Shown piece by piece: positions 1 through 7,865 of a stretch of 64,000 bases of DNA (within the stretch, counting starts at the first letter, position 1; each line of letters begins with the position of its first letter). The translations under genes were made by a program, and so were the position numbers. Source of the stretch: Nocardiopsis ganjiahuensis DSM 45031 (GTDB lineage: Bacteria; Actinomycetota; Actinomycetes; Streptosporangiales; Streptosporangiaceae); contig NZ_ANBA01000009.1 of NCBI RefSeq assembly GCF_000341085.1, positions 434,001 to 498,000 on the forward strand. Direction: 5' to 3'. The notes beneath the pieces are model-generated. The model saw nothing but the letters and a program-made list of their open reading frames with translations, had not been told where the DNA came from and did no database searches.

Positions 1-2
1 CC

Positions 3-80
3 CTCACGGTCCTGCTCTTCCCGTACACGGCCTCCCGCATCGCGCGGAAGGAGGCGGACGGGGGGCGGCCCTTCCGGTAA
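3..80 (+). CDS. C-terminal end of an unidentified membrane protein (partial)
   Basis: Only the last 25 codons are inside the window; they are open from the left edge to the TAA at 78-80. They encode a short hydrophobic run (LTVLLFPYTA) followed by a charged, basic tail (RIARKEADGGRPFR), the look of the last membrane helix and cytoplasmic tail of an integral membrane protein. The family cannot be named from this fragment. It converges on the broken tetR relic that follows. Confidence 0.5.
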   Translation, partial: LTVLLFPYTASRIARKEADGGRPFR

Positions 81-88
81 CCGCCGGC

Positions 89-447
89 TCATCCGGTTTC
101 CAGGCCCGCCGCGGCACGCATCAGTCGGCGGGCGCGGGCCGGAGCGCCCGGGTCCGCCAGCAGTTGGATCTGTGGTTGGCGGCCATGGAGATACCGACCA
201 GCACGGTCGCCAGGTCCCCGGGGGAACCGCCGCCGGGGAAGGGGCAGTCCTCCAGGTAGCCGACCCGGAGTTCGATCAGCCGGGCGAGCCGTTCCGGTCC
301 GGGCGGCCCTCCTGAGGCAGGGTCGATGACCGCCGCGCGGAAGATGTCGACGGCCCGGTCGGGGGTCTGCTCCAGGAGTGCCTCCCTGGAACCGAACGGT
401 CCGTCACGGGTCCTACGAGTCCGCTGAGCGGATCCGGCGGCGTCTAC
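89..447 (-). pseudogene. TetR-family regulator remnant, N-terminally truncated and frameshifted
   Basis: On the minus strand the region reads as the C-terminal ligand domain of a TetR regulator: FGSREALLEQTPDRAVDIFR, then ERLARLIELRVGYLED and PFPGG. The open frame stops upstream at a TAG near 455, so the whole helix-turn-helix DNA-binding half is missing. Near 178-182 the frame shifts by one base: reading moves from GISMAA into PQIQLLADPGAPARARRLM and ends GLETG, which is how such proteins normally finish (TGA at 89-91). Without the shift the frame ends early at 121. Two independent lesions make this a dead gene. Recognition is by pattern of the family only. Confidence 0.7.
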
Positions 448-712
448 GTCCCTGCGCTACCGGAGGGCCCGAAGCCCTTCCCCGTTCAGCACGGTCAAGA
501 GGGTGTTCAGGCCTGTCGTCACACACGGATCACGGGCACCCTCGCCGCTTTGACGGGTCCGAACTCCGGATCTGCTCGTCCAGGGGGCAAACAACGACCC
601 AGGATCTGGAAAGGCAGGCGTGTGAAGGTTCGCCTGGCCAGGGTTCTGCCTCAAAGCTCGACTCACCGCCCCGCTTCCACCGAGGACCCGGGGCTGTTTC
701 GAGGGAGAATCC

Positions 713-1480
713 ATGAAGTACCGGAAGCTGGCCCTGCTGGCGTTCGCTCTGCCCGCCGGCGTACTCACCGCCGCGGCGCCGGCCTCGGCCGAGGAGGCGA
801 TGACGCTGCACGCCGACCTCACCGCGCTCAACGACTCCGGCGCGCACGGCACCTCCACGGTGACGATCGAGGGCACCAGGGTCACCGTCGACATCGAGTC
901 GTCCGGTTTGTTGGCCGACCAGCCGCACGCCCAGCACTTCCACATCGGCGGCACGAACATGTGCCCGGGCCCGGACGTCGCTGACGACATCGAGGACGAT
1001 GACCGCCTCAGCACCACCGAGGGGCAGCCCTTCTACGGGGAAATCAAGACCTCGCTGACCACCGAGGGCGACACCTCACCCGACAGCGGTCTGGCGGTCG
1101 ACCGCTTCCCCGTCGCCGGCGCCGACGGCCATGTCACCTACCACCGGACCTTCGAGGTGCCCGAGGACGTGGCCTCCTCGATCAGGGCCGGTGAGGCCGT
1201 GATCGTCCAGCACGGCCTGGACTACAACGGCAACGGCGAGTACGACGCCGACGGCGGCGGCGCCAGCGACCTGGACCCGGAGCTGCCCGCAGAGGCCACC
1301 GACCCCGCCACGTGCGGCAAGCTCACGCCGGCACCAGAGGGCGGCATGGCCGCGGGCGGCGGCGGTGCCGGCTCCGCGGGCCCTGACGCCCTGATGCTCG
1401 GCTCCGGTGCGGCCCTGGTCGCCGCGGCGGGTGCGGGCGCGGGTTTCCTGTTCCGTCGGCGCATGGTCCAGGGGCACTGA
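713..1480 (+). CDS. Secreted CHRD-domain surface protein with C-terminal membrane anchor
   Basis: A 255-residue protein starting at ATG 713 behind a GAGGGAG ribosome site. Residues 1-27 are a Sec signal peptide (KYRKLALLAF core, cut near ASA-EE). Residues 28-185 form a CHRD-like beta domain: TLHADLTALNDSG at its start, the His-rich AQHFHIGG segment typical of the family, then VIVQHGLDYNGNGEYD. A Gly/Ala/Pro linker leads to a hydrophobic helix (about 228-247) and an FRRRMVQGH tail, the shape of a cell-wall sorting signal, yet no LPxTG or LAxTG motif is visible. CHRD domains are extracellular; their biochemical role is not established. The sortase gene directly downstream suggests surface display. 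Confidence 0.75.
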   Translation: MKYRKLALLAFALPAGVLTAAAPASAEEAMTLHADLTALNDSGAHGTSTVTIEGTRVTVDIESSGLLADQPHAQHFHIGGTNMCPGPDVADDIEDDDRLSTTEGQPFYGEIKTSLTTEGDTSPDSGLAVDRFPVAGADGHVTYHRTFEVPEDVASSIRAGEAVIVQHGLDYNGNGEYDADGGGASDLDPELPAEATDPATCGKLTPAPEGGMAAGGGGAGSAGPDALMLGSGAALVAAAGAGAGFLFRRRMVQGH

Positions 1481-1515
1481 CATGAGCGGGCACGCATCGT
1501 CCGAAGGCTCGGCCG

Positions 1516-2202
1516 ATGAGTTCTGAAGGCCCGCGTACCCGCGAGGGCCGCCGCAGGGTCCCTGCGGTGGCTCTCGCCGTGGCCGCGACAGTGGGAGCCC
1601 TGCTGATCGCCTCCGCGCTCACCCCGGGTCGCGACTCGGCACCGCCGGCGAGTGACGGCGTCCAGACCCAGCGGAGCACCGGAGAGGGGCCACAGGCGGA
1701 GCGCACCTCCCCGCCGAGACCCGAAACCCGTACGCGGGTGTTCCCGTACTCCGAACCGGTAGGGCTGGAGATCGAGACGATCGGTGTGGACGTCGACGGC
1801 CTCGTCCGCCTGGGGCTGGAAGAGGACGGTGAGATCGAGGCGCCCGAGGACTACGACGCGGCGGGCTGGTACGAACACGGTCCCACCCCCGGACAGGCGG
1901 GCCCCGCCGTCATCGGCGGCCACGTCGACTCGCGGACCGCACCGGCGGTGTTCCACCGCCTGGGCGAACTCCGGCCCGGGGACGTGGTCCGTGTGGAGCG
2001 CACCGATGAGACCACGGCGACCTTCACCGTCTACGCGGTCGAGCAGTACCCCAAGAACGGCTTTCCGACCGATCGGGTCTACGGACCCACCGGCGGCGGT
2101 GCCGAGCTACGACTGATCACGTGCAGCGGACGGTTCGACGAGGCCACGCGCAGTTACCAGAGCAATACCGTGGTCTACGCGGAACTGGCCCCGGAGTCCT
2201 GA
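1516..2202 (+). CDS. Class F sortase (cysteine transpeptidase)
   Basis: A 228-residue protein with one N-terminal membrane helix (about residues 13-33, VPAVALAVAATVGALLIASA), a Pro/Arg-rich linker, and a sortase beta-barrel from about residue 80. The catalytic triad is readable: His in GGHVDS, Cys in LITCSG, and Arg in the closing strand region ATRSYQSNTVVYAE. Short length and the IGVDVDGLVRLGLEEDGEI opening fit the actinobacterial class F type. Sortases join sorted proteins to the cell wall. The gene follows the CHRD protein by 35 bases; a 14-codon open frame (1482-1526) bridges the gap and overlaps its start, so translation may be coupled. Its natural sorting motif is unknown. Confidence 0.85.
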   Translation: MSSEGPRTREGRRRVPAVALAVAATVGALLIASALTPGRDSAPPASDGVQTQRSTGEGPQAERTSPPRPETRTRVFPYSEPVGLEIETIGVDVDGLVRLGLEEDGEIEAPEDYDAAGWYEHGPTPGQAGPAVIGGHVDSRTAPAVFHRLGELRPGDVVRVERTDETTATFTVYAVEQYPKNGFPTDRVYGPTGGGAELRLITCSGRFDEATRSYQSNTVVYAELAPES

Positions 2203-2234
2203 ACCTCCAGCGCAGGACACTCCCACCTGCTCTG

Positions 2235-2435
2235 GGTTCTGCTACCGGGCGTGATGATCGACACGGAAGCGGTGCGGCTCGCCTCGCCACGGACACCGGC
2301 CACCATATCGAGGAGATCTCCCTGTTGGTCGGCCGTAACGGCACCGGCACCACCGAACGTGTCTACCGCCGCCAAATGCGGCCGGTACGCCGATCCGCGG
2401 CAACCGCGATGAACGAGATCCTGCACGACGTGGGC
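2235..2435 (+). pseudogene. Eroded C-terminal tail of a tyrosine site-specific integrase
   Basis: One plus-strand frame between the sortase and tRNA-Pro reads ATDTGHHIEEISLLVGRNG then TGTTERVYRRQMRPV and AATAMNEI. This matches the end of phage/AICE-type tyrosine recombinases, where the pattern is IEEIS-LLVGHS-TTE-VYR-QLRPV-G-MD-I, with the Tyr of VYR as nucleophile. The expected LVGHS is LVGRN here and no catalytic domain precedes it; the frame runs back into unrelated sequence. It points toward the 3' end of tRNA-Pro about 100 bases away, the usual place of an integrase beside its attachment site. A decayed integrated element is the likely source. The stretch 2203-2537 holds nothing else except the tRNA terminator. 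Confidence 0.6.
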
Positions 2436-2490
2436 TCACGCCCCACGCAACCCGGTCCTCCCCCACTTTTACCCCACCAGGAACGCAGAA

Positions 2491-2518
2491 AGAGGCCCAC
2501 CAGATGGTGGACCCCTCT
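2491..2518 (-). terminator. Stem-loop terminator of tRNA-Pro
   Basis: Downstream of the tRNA on the minus strand, AGAGG..CCACC pairs with GGTGG..CCTCT around an ATCT loop, followed by a short T-containing run (TTTCT). The stem is imperfect by one small internal loop. Confidence 0.5.
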
Positions 2519-2537
2519 ATGACCTGCTACTTCTCTG

Positions 2538-2611
<74 letters not shown>

Positions 2612-2821
2612 GCCGCTGGTGGGACGCCGTCCCCGGCGTCACCAACGGGGACGACTCTATCGCATCTTCTGAGGCGTTCGCACCACCGTTTCCGGCCCCC
2701 GCGGACGGGCGCACCACCCCCTCGCGACACCCTTCCGGCCCTGTCGGCCCGCGCTCCCGTCCCCGCTCAGGGGCGGCGGCCCGCCGTCCGTCCCGACGGT
2801 CACCGGCTGGAGCGTTCCGCC

Positions 2822-4069
2822 TCAGGCGGCCTCCGGCACCGCCGTGGTCAGGGACCTGGCCCGGCGGTCGAAGGCCAGCCGTAGGCCCACCAGCACCATC
2901 GGGACCGCCGCCATCACGAAACCCCAGCGCACGTCCCCGGTGACCAGGAGCCCCATCAACCCGAGGGAGACCGGTTCCAGGACCACGCGCGGCAGGCTCA
3001 GCACACTGCTGATCCGGCCGAGGACCTCCGGTGGCGTGCGGGTCTGGACGAAGGTCGGCAGGGCGACGTCCGTGGAGTAGGCCACACCCACGCCCAGCAC
3101 GGCGAGCAGGGCCGCGGCCAGCCACACGTGGGGCAGGAAACCCAGGAACGCGAACGCGGCCCCCTCCACCAGGGTCATACAGATGATGAGCAGGCCCCAG
3201 CGGCGGGGCAGCCCCGTGAACACGGCGGAGACGGTCCCGACCAACTGCCCCAGGCCCCAGGCGGAGAGGAGCAGGCTGAGCCCCAGGGCCCCGCCGGGAA
3301 GGCTCTGCGCGAGCGCGGGCAGCCCCACGGCGAAGAGCCCGCTGTAGCTCAGGGTCGCCGCGCCGATGAGCAGGAGCACGGTCCGGATCTCGCGGCTGCG
3401 GCGCGCGTACCCCAGGCCGTCCACGATCTCCCGGACCACGGCGCGGACCGGCTCGGCCCCGTGCCCGGGCGGCGGCCTGCGGGGGGCGGCGAGCACGCTG
3501 AGCGCCGCCGCGAAGAACGTGGCGGAGGTCAGCGCAACGGCCGGAGCCGCCCCCGCGGCGACGATGAGCACGCCGCCGAGCGCCGGTCCGAGCAGGCGGC
3601 CGATCTGCTCACTGAACCCCATCATGGCGTTGGCCCGGTCCAGGCTCGCGGCCGGTACCAGGCTCGGCAGGATGCTGCTGCTGGAGGGCCAGTAGAAGGC
3701 CTCGGCGACTCCGGCGACCAGCCCCAGGGCGTACAGGTGCCACACCTGGACGGAGTCGGCCAGGGCCAGCAGCCCGAGGAGCCCGACGGCGGCGCCCCGG
3801 GTCAGGTGCGAGCAGAACATGACGGTGCGCGGCGACCACCGGTCCGTCACGGCCCCGCCCAGGAGCAGGAGCACCCCGCGCGGCACGGCCTGCGTCATCA
3901 TGATCGCGGCGAGGGCTCCGGCTGATCCGGTCTCGGCGAACACGAGCCAGACGAAGACCACCGTGAAGCTGAAGTCGCCCAGCAGGGCCAGCATCTCGCC
4001 GAACCACACCGTGCGGAAGGAGCGCTGCCGCAACAGCCTTCGCACCTGTGCGGGGGCCGGGGCTCCCAT
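2822..4069 (-). CDS. MFS transporter (MFS_3 / enterobactin-exporter-like)
   Basis: About 415 residues with 12 predicted membrane segments. It begins LLRQRSFRTVWFGEMLALLGD, a pattern typical of MFS_3 (EntS-like) exporters. The segment GGAVTDRWSPR between helices 2 and 3 is the MFS signature loop, and a second half restarts near YARRSREIRTVLLL. Substrate cannot be told; such proteins often export siderophores, drugs or macrolide-like compounds by proton antiport. ATG 4069 is preferred over a GTG at 4093 because GAGGA lies seven bases before it. It is divergent from the TetR gene at 4273, with only about 200 bases between them, so the TetR product may control both. Confidence 0.82.
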   Translation of the reverse strand: MGAPAPAQVRRLLRQRSFRTVWFGEMLALLGDFSFTVVFVWLVFAETGSAGALAAIMMTQAVPRGVLLLLGGAVTDRWSPRTVMFCSHLTRGAAVGLLGLLALADSVQVWHLYALGLVAGVAEAFYWPSSSSILPSLVPAASLDRANAMMGFSEQIGRLLGPALGGVLIVAAGAAPAVALTSATFFAAALSVLAAPRRPPPGHGAEPVRAVVREIVDGLGYARRSREIRTVLLLIGAATLSYSGLFAVGLPALAQSLPGGALGLSLLLSAWGLGQLVGTVSAVFTGLPRRWGLLIICMTLVEGAAFAFLGFLPHVWLAAALLAVLGVGVAYSTDVALPTFVQTRTPPEVLGRISSVLSLPRVVLEPVSLGLMGLLVTGDVRWGFVMAAVPMVLVGLRLAFDRRARSLTTAVPEAA

Positions 4070-4232
4070 TCGCCGTCCTCTGGTGTTCGACACACGGCAG
4101 CGGGTCGCCGACGTACGGGTCAGCGTACTGAGGGTGTTCGTCGGGATCCAGCGAATAACGCCGGAGGCCCCGAGCTCCCCGGAGGCGGGCGGAAACCGGC
4201 CTCCACCCCTGCGGCCGCTCTCTCACGCCAGA

Positions 4233-4256
4233 GTTTTGTTCAATTCAGTCCAAAAC
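4233..4256. promoter_or_regulatory. Putative TetR operator, copy 1 (tetR promoter)
   Basis: Imperfect palindrome GTTTTG-12 bases-CAAAAC just before the tetR start. Its minus strand shares the core TTTTGGAC-x-GA-(5)-ACAAAA with the site at 4975-4998 ahead of the MFS gene. It overlaps the likely promoter: a TACCGT -10 box lies six bases before the ATG at 4273, implying a leaderless transcript. Confidence 0.6.
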
Positions 4257-4272
4257 CTGCTACCGTCTCCCC

Positions 4273-4869
4273 ATGGGAAGACCGCGCCAGTTCGACGAGG
4301 AGCGAGTGGTCCGGGCCGCCTACGGCGAGTTCTGGAACAAGGGGTTCGACGGTACGTCCACGGCCGACCTGTGCCGGGCGACCGGACTGCCCCGGAGCAG
4401 CCTCTACAACACGTTCCACTCCAAGGAGCACCTGTTCCGGCGGGCGCTCGCGCACTACGTCACCACCATGACCGCCCGCCAGAGCGCCGTCCTGGACACC
4501 CCCGGGACCACTGCCCTGGAGCGCGTGCGCGCCCTCCTGGCCGTGATCGTCGAGGACGAGGCCGCGAACCAGGCGAACGGCCGCGGAGCGGGCTGCTTCA
4601 CCGTCAACACCATCACCACTGTGGCCTCACGCAACCCCGACATCGCCCAGCTGGTCGACGCCGACCTGCGACGACGCCTCTCCGGTCTGCGCCTGACCCT
4701 CATGGACGGCCAGCTCGACGGTTCCGTCGCCGCCGACCGCGACCCCGGGGAACTGGCCTGGTACGTGACCTCCCTGATCTACGGGATGCGGGTCGCTGCC
4801 CAGTCGGGCGCCGGACGCCGGACCCTGGAGGGCATCGCCTCGACCGGTGTCGCCGCGCTCACCCCCTGA
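4273..4869 (+). CDS. TetR/AcrR-family transcriptional regulator
   Basis: A 198-residue protein. Residues 1-55 are the TetR helix-turn-helix (GRPRQFDEERVVRAAYGEFW, then GFDGTSTADLCRATGLPRSSLYNTFHSKEHLFRRAL). The rest is the helical ligand domain with GRGAGCFTVNTITTV, a motif seen in regulators resembling the TetR_C_16-type. It likely represses its own gene and the three downstream genes: the same operator-like motif stands before it (4233-4256) and before the MFS gene (4975-4998). ATG 4273 has no ribosome site and sits six bases after a -10-like TACCGT, consistent with leaderless translation. Inducer unknown. Confidence 0.88.
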   Translation: MGRPRQFDEERVVRAAYGEFWNKGFDGTSTADLCRATGLPRSSLYNTFHSKEHLFRRALAHYVTTMTARQSAVLDTPGTTALERVRALLAVIVEDEAANQANGRGAGCFTVNTITTVASRNPDIAQLVDADLRRRLSGLRLTLMDGQLDGSVAADRDPGELAWYVTSLIYGMRVAAQSGAGRRTLEGIASTGVAALTP

Positions 4870-4974
4870 AGCGCCCGCCCGGGACCACCCTTCCTCCCAG
4901 CCGACTCGCCCCCTTCGACCGACCGACCCTCCCCTGACCGCCCCGCTCGGCGAGCCGTGACCCCGCACGCCCTC

Positions 4975-4998
4975 ATTTTGGACCGATCAATACAAAAA
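4975..4998. promoter_or_regulatory. Putative TetR operator, copy 2 (MFS-araC-ribD unit)
   Basis: ATTTTGGACCGATCAATACA followed by AAAA lies 12-36 bases before the MFS start. It matches the reverse complement of 4233-4256 in the outer blocks TTTTGGAC, GA and ACAAAA. The match of two sites around one TetR gene is the evidence; spacing places a bound repressor over the promoter/ribosome-site region. Confidence 0.55.
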
Positions 4999-5010
4999 GG
5001 CGGAACCTCC

Positions 5011-6225
5011 ATGCCCAAGTCCGTGTACCTCATGGCGCTCGGCATCTTCGCCATGGTCACCAGCGAACTGCTCGTTGGCGGACTCATGCCGCAGATGTCC
5101 GATGCCCTGGGTGCCACCATCCCGCAGATCGGTTACCTCATCACCGCGTTCGCCCTGGCCATGGCGCTCGGCGGCCCGATCGTGGCCCTCGCGGTCCTGA
5201 GACTGCGCACCCACCACGCGCTCCTGACCCTGTTCGCCCTCTTCTTCGCGGGCAACGCCCTGGCCGCGCTGTCCACGGAGTACTGGCCCATGGTGGCCGC
5301 ACGAGTGGTCACCGGCGCCGCCGCCGGAGCGTTCTTCGGCGTCGCCCTGTCCGCCGTCGCCCAGGTCGCCCCCGCACACCTGCGCGGTCGCGCCACCGGC
5401 CTGGCCCTGCAGGGCCTCATGGTGGGCACCCTGCTGGGCCTTCCGCTGTCCTCTCTCATCGGCGGCCAGTTCGGCTGGCGGGCCGCCTTCGTCTTCGTCG
5501 GAGCGCTGACCCTGGTCGTCGCGGTCGCCACCGTGCCGGCGCTGCCCCGCCTGGACAGGTCCGATGACGCCGGACGGCTGCGCACCGAGATCGAGGTGTT
5601 CACAAGGCCGCGGCTGTGGCTGGTCATGGGCACCTCGACCCTCGTCATCGGCGCCACCTTCGCGGCCTTCTCCTACTTCACGCCCGTCCTCACCGAGATC
5701 ACCGGGTTCTCCCGTGACCTCGTGCCGCTGCTGTTGCTCGCCTACGGCGGCGCGACCGTGATCGGCAACGCCGTCGTCGGACGCCTGGCCATGTCGCACA
5801 CCATCACCGTCATCGTCGCGGGCCTGGCGCTCAATACGGCCTTCCTCGTCGTCTTCGCCCTGTTCGCCGATGTCGCGGCGCTCGCCCTGCTGGCGATGGT
5901 GGGCATCGGCCTGGTCGGCATCCCCCTGAACCCGGCGATGATCACGCGTGTCCAGCGCGCGGGCAACCCGCGGGCCCTGGTCAACACCGTGCACTCCTCG
6001 TTCATCACCATGGGCGTCGTACTCGGCTCCTGGTTCGGCGGCATGGGCATCGACGCCTTCGGCCTGCGCGCACCGCTGTGGGTCGGCGTCGGCCTCGCCC
6101 TGCTCGCGTTGCTGGCGATGGTGCCGCCCGCGCTCAGAGCGGTGCGGGTCGGACACGAGGCCGCGGACACCGCGCAAGAACGGTCAAGCGGCGGCGAGGG
6201 TCCGGAGAACATACTGGTCACATGA
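5011..6225 (+). CDS. MFS efflux transporter, DHA1 family
   Basis: A 404-residue protein with 12 membrane helices. It begins MPKSVYLMALGIFAMVTSEL, then VGGLMPQMSDALGATIPQIG, the opening of AraJ/Cml-type drug:proton antiporters (the TSE motif in helix 1 is characteristic). GRATGLALQG and GQFGWRAAF are further family marks. ATG 5011 follows AAGGCGG; a GTG upstream at 4957 is in frame but lacks a site and would span the operator. The stop overlaps the next start (ATGA at 6222-6225), so it is translationally coupled to the AraC-DinB gene. With a TetR repressor in front, a role in efflux of a toxic compound is likely; the substrate is unknown. Confidence 0.87.
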   Translation: MPKSVYLMALGIFAMVTSELLVGGLMPQMSDALGATIPQIGYLITAFALAMALGGPIVALAVLRLRTHHALLTLFALFFAGNALAALSTEYWPMVAARVVTGAAAGAFFGVALSAVAQVAPAHLRGRATGLALQGLMVGTLLGLPLSSLIGGQFGWRAAFVFVGALTLVVAVATVPALPRLDRSDDAGRLRTEIEVFTRPRLWLVMGTSTLVIGATFAAFSYFTPVLTEITGFSRDLVPLLLLAYGGATVIGNAVVGRLAMSHTITVIVAGLALNTAFLVVFALFADVAALALLAMVGIGLVGIPLNPAMITRVQRAGNPRALVNTVHSSFITMGVVLGSWFGGMGIDAFGLRAPLWVGVGLALLALLAMVPPALRAVRVGHEAADTAQERSSGGEGPENILVT

Positions 6226-7193
6226 CCGAACCCACCGCCACGCCCGCTTCAGGGCGTGACCGTCTGCGTGAACTGCTCGACGCGGTCCTGGACGAGAACA
6301 ACACCCGGCTGAGCGAGATGGCGGGGCAGACCTACACCTCACCCTTCCACTTCAGCCGGGTCCTGTCCCGCGACACCGGTGAGTCCCCGGTGGCACTGCG
6401 CCGCCGGGTCCTGCTGGAGCGGGCCGCCTGGCAGATCGGGCAGGGCACCAGCGTCACGGACGCGGCGTTCGAGGCCGGATACGCGTCGGTGGAGGGGTTC
6501 ACGCGGGCCTTCGCGCGGGCCTTCGGTCATCCGCCCAGCGCCACCACGGCGGGCAGCGGCCGATGGCTGCCCGCACCGAACGGCGTCCACTTCCACCCGC
6601 CGATCCACCTGTGGGTGGAGGAGAAACCGAGAGGACGCCCCGGCATGGACGTGACCGCGCTCCAGACCCACCACGACGTGGACGACACCGCCCTGCTCAT
6701 CCGGCTCGCCGCGGATCTGCCCGAGGAGGAGTACAGGAAGGTCCGGGAACCGGGCCGGACCGTGCTGGTCTGGGACGGGCCCGAGGAGTCGATCGCCACC
6801 ACCCTGGACCGCCTGGTGTGGTCCAAGGAGGTCTGGCTCGCCTCCATCGAGGGCGCCGACCTCCCCGCCCACGGCGCCGACGACCCGGAGTCGCTGCGGG
6901 TCCGGCACGAGGAGGCCGCGGCGCGCTGGATCGCCACCGTCGCCGACATCGGGCGGCGGGACGCCTGGGGTGACCGGCTCATCGACGCGCTGTGCGACCC
7001 CCCGGAGAGCTTCCTGCTCGGCGGGGTGGTCGCCCACGTGCTCACCTACTCCGCGCACCGCAGGCAGAGCGTGCGGCACATGCTGCGCGCGGCGGGGGTC
7101 GAGGTGGGCCACGGTGACCCGCTGGAGTGGTTGCAGGAACGGCACGAGCAGCACCGGAACGAAGCACCGAGGAAACGGGGAGAGACAACATGA
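6222..7193 (+). CDS. AraC-type HTH fused to a DinB-like domain
   Basis: A 323-residue protein in two parts. Residues 10-110 are an AraC/XylS double helix-turn-helix (NNTRLSEMAGQTYTSPFHFS, then SVTDAAFEAGYASVEGFTRAF and FGHPPS). Residues 140-310 resemble a DinB four-helix domain, with His candidates in QTHHDVDD and VLTYSAHRRQ, a likely metal site. The HTH sits at the N terminus, opposite to classical AraC proteins. Start and stop both overlap neighbours by ATGA, so it is locked between the MFS pump and the RibD-like reductase. The DinB part may sense or modify a small molecule, possibly thiol-linked; that is inference. Confidence 0.8.
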   Translation: MTEPTATPASGRDRLRELLDAVLDENNTRLSEMAGQTYTSPFHFSRVLSRDTGESPVALRRRVLLERAAWQIGQGTSVTDAAFEAGYASVEGFTRAFARAFGHPPSATTAGSGRWLPAPNGVHFHPPIHLWVEEKPRGRPGMDVTALQTHHDVDDTALLIRLAADLPEEEYRKVREPGRTVLVWDGPEESIATTLDRLVWSKEVWLASIEGADLPAHGADDPESLRVRHEEAAARWIATVADIGRRDAWGDRLIDALCDPPESFLLGGVVAHVLTYSAHRRQSVRHMLRAAGVEVGHGDPLEWLQERHEQHRNEAPRKRGETT

Positions 7194-7738
7194 GCAGGAC
7201 CGTGTACGAGACCGCCACCAGCCTGGACGGGTTCATCGCCGACGAGGACAACTCGCTGGAGTGGCTGTTCGCCGTGGAGGGCGCACAGGAGGGCGAGGCG
7301 ATCGACTCGACCGCCGAGTTCATCAAGAACGCGGGGGCGATCGTGCTGGGCGCGACCACCTACGAGTGGATCAACGAGCACGAGGGCGACAAGCCCTGGC
7401 CGTACGAGGTGCCCACCTGGGTGCTCACCCACCGGAAGCTCCCCCGGGTCGAGGGCGACCTCCGCTTCACCAGCGCCGACACCGACCAGGAACTGCGGGA
7501 CCTGCACGCGGAGATGGTCGAGGCCGCCGACGGCCGCGACATCTGGGTGGTCGGCGGCGGACGGATCGCCGCGAACCTGGCCCGGCTGGGGCTGCTGGAC
7601 GAGGTGCGGGTGTCCGTCGCGCCGGTCAGCCTGGGCGGCGGGGCTCCCCTACTCGACGGGCGGGTCCAGCTGCGGCCGCTGGGTGCCAAGCTCGCGGGAG
7701 CCTTCGCCTGCCTGAACTACGAGGTCGTCAAGGACTGA
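7190..7738 (+). CDS. Dihydrofolate-reductase-like protein (RibD C-terminal domain)
   Basis: A 182-residue single-domain protein of the RibD_C/YwjB type. TATSLDGFIADEDNSLEWL at the N terminus and DIWVVGGGRIAANLARLGLLDE then SLGGGAPLL in the NADPH-binding half are the family landmarks. These are stand-alone reductases thought to use NADPH; their substrates are mostly unknown and true folate reductase or riboflavin activity should not be assumed. The start ATG 7190 overlaps the previous stop. A stem-loop closes the unit at 7758. AraC-DinB genes and this reductase are a recurring neighbour pair in actinomycetes as I recall. Confidence 0.85.
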   Translation: MSRTVYETATSLDGFIADEDNSLEWLFAVEGAQEGEAIDSTAEFIKNAGAIVLGATTYEWINEHEGDKPWPYEVPTWVLTHRKLPRVEGDLRFTSADTDQELRDLHAEMVEAADGRDIWVVGGGRIAANLARLGLLDEVRVSVAPVSLGGGAPLLDGRVQLRPLGAKLAGAFACLNYEVVKD

Positions 7739-7757
7739 TCCGGCCCCGACCCCGGTG

Positions 7758-7794
7758 GCCGAGGGGCGTCGCCGTACCGGCGGCGCCCCTCGGC
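7758..7794. terminator. Bidirectional stem-loop between convergent genes
   Basis: GCCGAGGGGCG-t-CGCCG pairs with CGGCG-g-CGCCCCTCGGC around a TAC loop: 16 base pairs with one mismatch, no T-tract. It separates the reductase gene (+) from the DUF523 gene (-). Confidence 0.65.
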
Positions 7795-7865
7795 GTGTAC
7801 CAGGGAAAGCCGAAAGGCGGAGGGGACCCGCCGAGCGCGCCCGGGGCTCGGCGTGCCAGAGGGGA

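Noticed and set aside
457..1017. 186-codon minus-strand frame over the CHRD gene start
   Set aside because: Shadow of the CHRD gene and its leader; Ser/Ala/Arg-rich with no start signal, while the plus strand has a signal peptide and ribosome site.
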